Of a DNA stretch of 10,164 bases, positions 6,876 through 10,164 are shown one piece after another. The stretch is from JAPXSY01 sp034003585 (GTDB lineage Bacteria; Verrucomicrobiota; Kiritimatiellia; RFP12; UBA1067), in contig JAVEYH010000124.1 of assembly GCA_034003585.1 (NCBI GenBank), forward strand, positions 1-10,164. The letters are read 5' to 3'. Under the pieces are notes generated by a model, which saw only the letters and a program-made list of their open reading frames with translations, searched no databases and was not told the DNA's origin. The stretch's first letter is position 1, and each line of letters begins with the position of its first letter. The position numbers were made by a program, and so were the translations under genes.

Positions 6876-7065
6876 GGGACAAGGGGGAATCACCATACTC
6901 GATCTGCTCCTCCCGGACATGATCGCAAGAAGAGAAGCGATCTACGAGTTTGGTCAGCATGGAGACGATGCGAACTAAAAGATCTTTCCCGGCGGTGGAC
7001 CATGCGACAAACCGCAGTCCGGCCTGATACACGTCCAGTTTCTCATGGTCAAGCTGCTGTTGCAT
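6871..7065 (-). pseudogene. Four-helix-bundle (23S rRNA intervening-sequence type) protein, internally deleted
   Basis: An open frame of 64 residues begins with MQQQLDHEKLDVYQAGLRF. LDHEKLDVYQ...FVAW is the conserved first helix of the four-helix-bundle family found in 23S rRNA intervening sequences and elsewhere. The sequence then jumps at about residues 22-24 to STAGKDLLVRIVSML...REEQIEYG, which resembles the family's C-terminal end. Full members are about 115-125 residues, so the middle (the rest of helix 1, helix 2 and much of helix 3) appears to be missing through an in-frame deletion of roughly 60 codons. GGGAG at 7079-7075 is 9 nt before the ATG at 7065, so the initiation region still looks intact. 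The TAA stop belongs to the flanking repeat. The product is unlikely to fold as a normal bundle; a small functional peptide cannot be excluded. The family has no known enzymatic activity. Confidence 0.75.
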
Positions 7066-7094
7066 AGCGGTAGACTCCCTTCATACTGGCATCA

Positions 7095-7139
7095 TTCTCG
7101 TTGCCCTCGTCCTCGTTCTCGTTCACGTTCTCGTTCACG
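7095..7139. repeat. Right inverted hexamer array with a perfect 12-bp tandem duplication
   Basis: A pyrimidine-rich array (TTCTCG, CCCTCG, TCCTCG units), complementary in sense to the left array. CTCGTCCTCGT at 7106-7116 is the exact complement of 6843-6853, and the complement of the array also shares CGAGGACGAGGG with 6812-6823. TTCTCGTTCACG occurs twice in perfect tandem (7116-7127 and 7128-7139). The two arms could pair around the remnant gene in RNA or single-stranded DNA. Confidence 0.8.
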
Positions 7140-7152
7140 AACCGTGGGTTTC

Positions 7153-7179
7153 CGAGGACGAGGGACGAGGACGATTACG
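7153..7179. repeat. Right copy of the 22-bp direct repeat, overlapping the ygiQ stop
   Basis: Bases 7153-7174 are identical to 6812-6833, in the same orientation and 341 bp apart. They run directly into TTACG, making GGACGATTACG (7169-7179), which also occurs at 6865-6875. The ygiQ stop codon (minus-strand TAA, 7177-7175) lies within this motif, so the end of ygiQ is set by the repeat. Confidence 0.85.
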
Positions 7180-8938
7180 CCTGGTTGTGTTGTTCCCGTT
7201 TCTTGATGACGAGGTTACGGGTTCCCGCCGCATCGGGCACCAGGATCGCCTTCTGCCGCTGTTTGTCGCGCGGGTTCCGGGTGACATGGATGGGGGTGCC
7301 GCGGAACGGGTCGCAGCCGGTGTAGTACATCGCGGTGGACCAGGTGGAGGGCGTCGGGGTGAAGAGCTGCACCTGCTCGGGGTTGAGGTGCAGGTGCGAG
7401 GCGACAAACCGTTGCAGGCGGCGCATGTCGTCCTCGGTGCAGCCGGGGTGCGCGGCGATGAAGTAGTAGGTGAGGAATTGCCGGAGGCCGTGCCTGCGGT
7501 TGGCGGCCTCGAATTTCCGCTTGAAGGTCAGAAGCGCGTCGATGCCGGGCTTGCCCATGGCGGCGAGCACCCGCGGTCCGGTGTGCTCGGGCGCGAGTTT
7601 GATCTGGCCCGAGACATGATGGGCCGCGAGGTCATCGATGTAGCCGTCGCCGTGGCGCGGGTCCGCGGCGATCAAATCCGGCCGGATGCCGGAGGCCACG
7701 AACACCTTGCGCACGCCGGGCAGGCGGCGCAGGCTGGCGAGCAGCTCCCGTTGCGGCCCGTGGTCGGGCCGCAGCGATTCACAGCATTCCGGAAAGAGGC
7801 ATTGCCGGTCGGGGCAGGCGCCCTGCCGCGTCTTGCGCGCGCACTCGAAGCCGTACATGTTGGCGGTGGGTCCGCCCACGTCGCGGAGGATGCCGGTGAA
7901 AGCCGGATGGCGTGTCATGCGGCGGGCCTCGTCGAGGATCGATTGCCGCGAGCGGCTGACCACCTCGCGGCCCTGGTGCATGGCGATGGCGCAGAAGCGG
8001 CACGCCCCGTAGCAGCCGCGGTGGGTGGTCAGCGAGAACCGGATCGTGTCCAGCGCGCGGACGGGTCCGCGGGCCGCCACGGCGGGATGGGGATCGAGCG
8101 TGAACGGCAGGGCGTAGACCGCGTCCAGCTCGTCGGGGGTGAGGGGTGGCGCGGGCGGGTTGTGCACCAGGCATCGGGTGTCCACTTTCTGCGTGAGGGG
8201 GCGGGCCGTACGCGAATCCTGATGGGCCGCGAAAAGGCGGAACATCTCCAGGAAGGCGGCGCGGCCTTCCGGGGTGGGCGCGGCCGCGGTGTGGAAATCC
8301 GGCAGGGCGACGGCGGTTGCGGGCAGCGCCGGGGAGGAGGCCGGCAGGGCGTGGCAGAGGCCTCGCAGGCCGCGCCAGTCGGTGCCGTCGCGCAGGGCGC
8401 GGGCCAGGTCCACGACCGTGCGTTCCGCCATGCCGTAGGCGAGCGCGTCGGCTTTGGCGTCGAACAGCAGGGGTCGCCGCACGGTGTCGGACCAGCAGTC
8501 GTAATGCGCGATCCGGCGCAGGCTGGCCTCGATGCCGCCGAGGATGATCGGCTTGCAGGGCTTGAAGGCGGCGCGGATGCGGTTGCAGTAGACGATCACC
8601 GCGCGGTCGGGCCGGGCGTTGTTGACGCCGCCGGGGGTGAAGTCGTCCTGCCTGCGGCGCCGGCCGGAGGCGGTGTGGTTGGCGACCATGGAGTCCACGC
8701 ACCCGCCGGTGACGCCCCAGAAGAGGCGCGGTTCGCCGAGGCGGCGGAAGGCTTCCGGCGAGGCGGTGTCGGGCTGAGACAGGATCGCGGTGCGGAAGCC
8801 GGCGTGTTCGAGCACGCGGCCGATCACGGCCACGCCGGAGTAGGGCGAGTCGATGTAGGCGTCCCCCGAGACCAGGATCACATCCGGCGCGTCCCATCCG
8901 CGTTGCCGGATCTCCCGCGGTGTGCACGGCAGCGGCAT
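7175..8938 (-). CDS. ygiQ: YgiQ family radical SAM protein (UPF0313)
   Basis: Encodes 587 residues from the ATG at 8938. The N-terminal YgiQ region (about 1-290) has DVILVSGDAYIDSPYSGVAVIGR, FWGVTGGCVDSMVANHT, KPIILGGIEASLRRIAHYD and LLFDAKADALAYGMAE segments. The radical SAM core follows, with the iron-sulfur motif HRGCYGACRFC (Cys309, Cys313, Cys316; CxxxCxxC). The C-terminal part has the family pattern QVQLFTPTPSTWSTAMYYTGCDP (part of 522-544). The biochemical function of YgiQ is not established. The same frame stays open upstream to 9970, but that part overlaps the DUF4432 gene and is a shadow. The ATG is 5 nt after that gene's stop with no clear ribosome site, suggesting translational coupling. 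The stop lies inside a repeat, and the tail after NLVIKKREQHNQA seems shorter than in many homologues, so the natural C-terminus may have been altered. Cytoplasmic. Confidence 0.92.
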   Translation of the reverse strand: MPLPCTPREIRQRGWDAPDVILVSGDAYIDSPYSGVAVIGRVLEHAGFRTAILSQPDTASPEAFRRLGEPRLFWGVTGGCVDSMVANHTASGRRRRQDDFTPGGVNNARPDRAVIVYCNRIRAAFKPCKPIILGGIEASLRRIAHYDCWSDTVRRPLLFDAKADALAYGMAERTVVDLARALRDGTDWRGLRGLCHALPASSPALPATAVALPDFHTAAAPTPEGRAAFLEMFRLFAAHQDSRTARPLTQKVDTRCLVHNPPAPPLTPDELDAVYALPFTLDPHPAVAARGPVRALDTIRFSLTTHRGCYGACRFCAIAMHQGREVVSRSRQSILDEARRMTRHPAFTGILRDVGGPTANMYGFECARKTRQGACPDRQCLFPECCESLRPDHGPQRELLASLRRLPGVRKVFVASGIRPDLIAADPRHGDGYIDDLAAHHVSGQIKLAPEHTGPRVLAAMGKPGIDALLTFKRKFEAANRRHGLRQFLTYYFIAAHPGCTEDDMRRLQRFVASHLHLNPEQVQLFTPTPSTWSTAMYYTGCDPFRGTPIHVTRNPRDKQRQKAILVPDAAGTRNLVIKKREQHNQA

Positions 8939-8943
8939 GGGGT

Positions 8944-9963
8944 TCAGGCGAACGGTTCGACCGAGAGGCGCAGCAGCGTTTCCAGGCGTTCGCCCGGTTC
9001 GAGCGTGCGCAGGTTGCCGCGCCGCGCCGCGGCCTCGCGGCCCTCGGGATAGCAGTTGGCGGGTTCGAGCCCCAGGACGTATTCGCCCCGGCCGCACATC
9101 TTCCACTGGATCAGGAAGGGGAGCTCGGCCACGCGATAGGTCACGCGCAGGGAGAGGCGCAACTGCGGATTCACCAGCGCGGCCGAGGCGAACCCCTGTT
9201 CGTCGGCCGGCAGGGTGTGGTAGTAGACCTGTTCGCGGAAGCCCGGCGCGGGGGCGGCGAAACGCTGCCACTCCGCGAGGCCGGCCGCGGCGTGCTCGTT
9301 CTGCGGGATCACGGGATGGTCGGGCATCACGAGTGTGGCGCCCGCGTCCGCCAGCGGCCAGCCGAGGTTGATGTGGTAGAGCAGCATCACGGGCGAGGGG
9401 GCGAAGCCCTGGTTCTCGATCGTGTCGCGCACGGTGACGGACGGGGTGTCGAAGGCGGTCGAGATCGCGCGTGTGAGCGTGAGGTTCTCGCCGAAGACCC
9501 GGGCGTGCCGCATGCGTCCGCTGGCGCTCAAGGTGTAGGTGCCGTCGGCCGTCCAGGCCGCGGAGGTGTTCACCTCCTCCGCCGCGAGGTGGCTCAGCCG
9601 GCCGTGCAGGCCGTGGCGTTCGCCTTCCGGTGCGCACGGTCCGCCGACATTCAGCAAGCCGCAGCCGGTGAGCAGGCCGCCGCCCCAGGTCCGCAGCCAC
9701 TCGCACCCCTCGGGGTCGTAGGCATGGGGCGCGGCGGGCGGCTGGCACGCGAGCCAGGCCAGCGGGATGCCTTTGTACCGCGCCGGGCCGATATCCATGC
9801 CGCGGTCCGGATACACCGAAAACGCGAGGCCGCTGCCGGATTCGAAGGCCAGCACGCGCATGCCGCGTCCCCGGCCGTCGTCCTCCACCAGCCGCCGGAT
9901 CGCGGCCATCTGTTCCATCCGGCCCACGCGGGCCGCCAAAAAGGCGCGGTCGTTCCGAGTCAT
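8944..9963 (-). CDS. DUF4432 aldose-1-epimerase-like protein (galactose mutarotase fold)
   Basis: Encodes 339 residues. Landmarks of the DUF4432 branch of the mutarotase-like beta-sandwich superfamily are GRGMRVLAFESGSGL (32-46), YPDRGMDIGPARYKGIPLAW (51-70), WGGGLLTGCGLLNVGG (93-108), GLHGRLSH (118-125), FGENLTLTR (157-165), YHINLGWPL (196-204) and GLEPANCYPEG (298-308). By analogy with mutarotases His120, His197 and Glu300 are candidates for active-site residues. The family acts on or binds sugars, but the true substrate is unknown. The start is the ATG at 9963; the GTG directly before it (9966) would sit only 2 nt from the strong GGAGGTGA ribosome site, whereas the ATG has normal spacing. 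No signal peptide. First gene of a probable two-gene operon with ygiQ (5-nt gap), and divergent from the Tat lipoprotein gene. Confidence 0.88.
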   Translation of the reverse strand: MTRNDRAFLAARVGRMEQMAAIRRLVEDDGRGRGMRVLAFESGSGLAFSVYPDRGMDIGPARYKGIPLAWLACQPPAAPHAYDPEGCEWLRTWGGGLLTGCGLLNVGGPCAPEGERHGLHGRLSHLAAEEVNTSAAWTADGTYTLSASGRMRHARVFGENLTLTRAISTAFDTPSVTVRDTIENQGFAPSPVMLLYHINLGWPLADAGATLVMPDHPVIPQNEHAAAGLAEWQRFAAPAPGFREQVYYHTLPADEQGFASAALVNPQLRLSLRVTYRVAELPFLIQWKMCGRGEYVLGLEPANCYPEGREAAARRGNLRTLEPGERLETLLRLSVEPFA

Positions 9964-9966
9964 CAC

Positions 9967-10083
9967 TCACCTCCGATTTGAAATAATCGTAGCAAAGAGT
10001 TGCTTTTCCGGCACGTTCCGAATTACACTCTTTTTATGTCTTGCTTGAAATAGGTAGAGATAAGAAAGGAAAAGGGAACAGAC
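9967..10083. promoter_or_regulatory. Divergent intergenic region between DUF4432 gene and Tat lipoprotein gene
   Basis: A 117-bp region, AT-richer than its surroundings, that must contain start signals for both directions. GGAGGTGA (minus strand, about 9975-9968) is a near-perfect Shine-Dalgarno sequence for the DUF4432 gene. On the plus strand GGA and GGGA purine tracts at 10068-10077 serve the ATG at 10084. I found no convincing -35/-10 pair in either direction: TACGAT and GATTAT (minus) and TGAAAT (plus) are possible -10 boxes, but each lacks a good -35 partner. Confidence 0.4.
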
Positions 10084-10164
10084 ATGATGCGGTACAATCG
10101 TCGCGATTTCATCAGGGGGTCGGCGCTGGCGGCGGCGTCGCTGGTTGCGGGCGGATGCGGGACC
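10084..10164 (+). CDS. Tat-exported, probably lipid-anchored protein (5' end only)
   Basis: Only 27 codons are in the window and the frame is open at the edge. The peptide is MMRYNRRDFIRGSALAAAS followed by LVAGGCGT. Arg6-Arg7 in NRRDFIR matches the twin-arginine (Tat) motif S/T-R-R-x-F-L-K. A short Ala/Leu/Val core follows, and Cys25 after AGG looks like a lipoprotein cleavage site, though with Ala rather than Leu at -3. Such leaders are common in planctomycete and verrucomicrobial Gfo/Idh/MocA-type oxidoreductases, sulfatases and sugar-binding or hydrolase proteins, so the function cannot be chosen from this fragment. A second ATG at 10087 is an alternative start. AAGGGA lies 6-7 nt upstream of the first ATG. 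Confidence 0.75.
   Translation, partial: MMRYNRRDFIRGSALAAASLVAGGCGT

Larger units (their letters stand above)
6811..7179 (-). mobile_element. Candidate intervening-sequence-like element with four-helix-bundle remnant
   Basis: The unit consists of exact 22-bp direct repeats at each side (6812-6833 and 7153-7174), inverted hexamer arms inside them (ACGAGGACGAG at 6843-6853 and its complement at 7106-7116), and a broken four-helix-bundle gene in the middle. Proteins of this family are known from intervening sequences in bacterial 23S rRNA, which are also flanked by complementary arms, but here the setting is between rnc and ygiQ. No transposase, integrase or reverse transcriptase is visible. 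Mobility is therefore inference; local expansion of simple repeats around a decaying gene is the alternative. Confidence 0.35.

Noticed and set aside
6734..7067. Short plus-strand ORFs across the hexamer region
   Set aside because: They translate repeat sequence (Gly/Asp/Arg/Thr runs), lack ribosome sites and run antisense to the four-helix-bundle remnant.
6811..7179. CRISPR array
   Set aside because: The repeats are 6-12 bp simple-sequence units and a pair of 22-bp copies, without regular spacers, a leader or cas genes.
7187..9052. Plus-strand open frame of 621 codons opposite ygiQ
   Set aside because: Antisense shadow; the minus strand has the radical SAM CxxxCxxC and YgiQ signatures.
8939..9970. 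N-terminal extension of the YgiQ frame to give a single 931-residue protein
   Set aside because: The extension is Arg/Pro/Gly-rich, has no domain similarity, and overlaps a well-supported DUF4432 gene in another frame that has a perfect ribosome site.
10000..10028. Sigma-54 or sigma-70 promoter around CGGCACG and TTACAC
   Set aside because: The spacing between GGCAC and TTACA is too long for a -24/-12 promoter, and no -35/-10 pair scores well.

Overview
The window is GC-rich and densely coding, with eight recognisable protein genes (the last cut by the window edge), one broken gene and a cluster of short repeats. Several traits point to the Planctomycetes-Verrucomicrobia-Lentisphaerae-Kiritimatiellae group: a secreted PQQ-like propeller opening with NWPQWRGP, a large secreted protease with a choice-of-anchor J-like domain and a DPDLDGFDNGWEYRLGLHP segment, a Tat/lipoprotein leader of the RRDFIRGSALAAASL type, and a four-helix-bundle (23S intervening-sequence type) gene embedded in GACGAG repeats. 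This placement is inference from style; no rRNA or tRNA gene is present to confirm it.

Layout. 1-119: upstream region with a good sigma-70-like promoter and a decayed repeat copy. 120-1421 (+): secreted PQQ-like beta-propeller protein, convergent with 1432-2637 (-), an MFS transporter. The transporter follows 2696-5140 (-), a secreted HExxHxxGxxD metalloprotease with its own strong promoter. 5141-5237 is a divergent promoter region. 5238-5999 (+) is a NIF3/DUF34 protein and 6028-6741 (+) is ribonuclease III (rnc), probably one operon. 6742-7174 has no intact gene. It holds a double hairpin, GACGAG-type hexamer arrays, two exact 22-bp direct repeats and, between them on the minus strand, an internally deleted four-helix-bundle gene. 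9963-8944 (-) is a DUF4432 aldose-1-epimerase-like protein, followed after 5 nt by 8938-7175 (-), a YgiQ-type radical SAM protein whose stop codon lies in the repeat. 10084 onward (+) is the start of a Tat-exported, probably lipid-anchored protein.

The genes do not form one pathway. They look like housekeeping genes (rnc, nif3-like, ygiQ), secreted or envelope proteins (PQQ-like, metalloprotease, Tat lipoprotein), a transporter and a sugar-epimerase-like enzyme. The most unusual part is 6742-7179, which looks like the remains of an intervening-sequence-like element located outside any rRNA gene. It is bounded by direct repeats, contains inverted hexamer arms, and supplies stop codons from the same repeat motif both to its own ORF and to the adjacent ygiQ.
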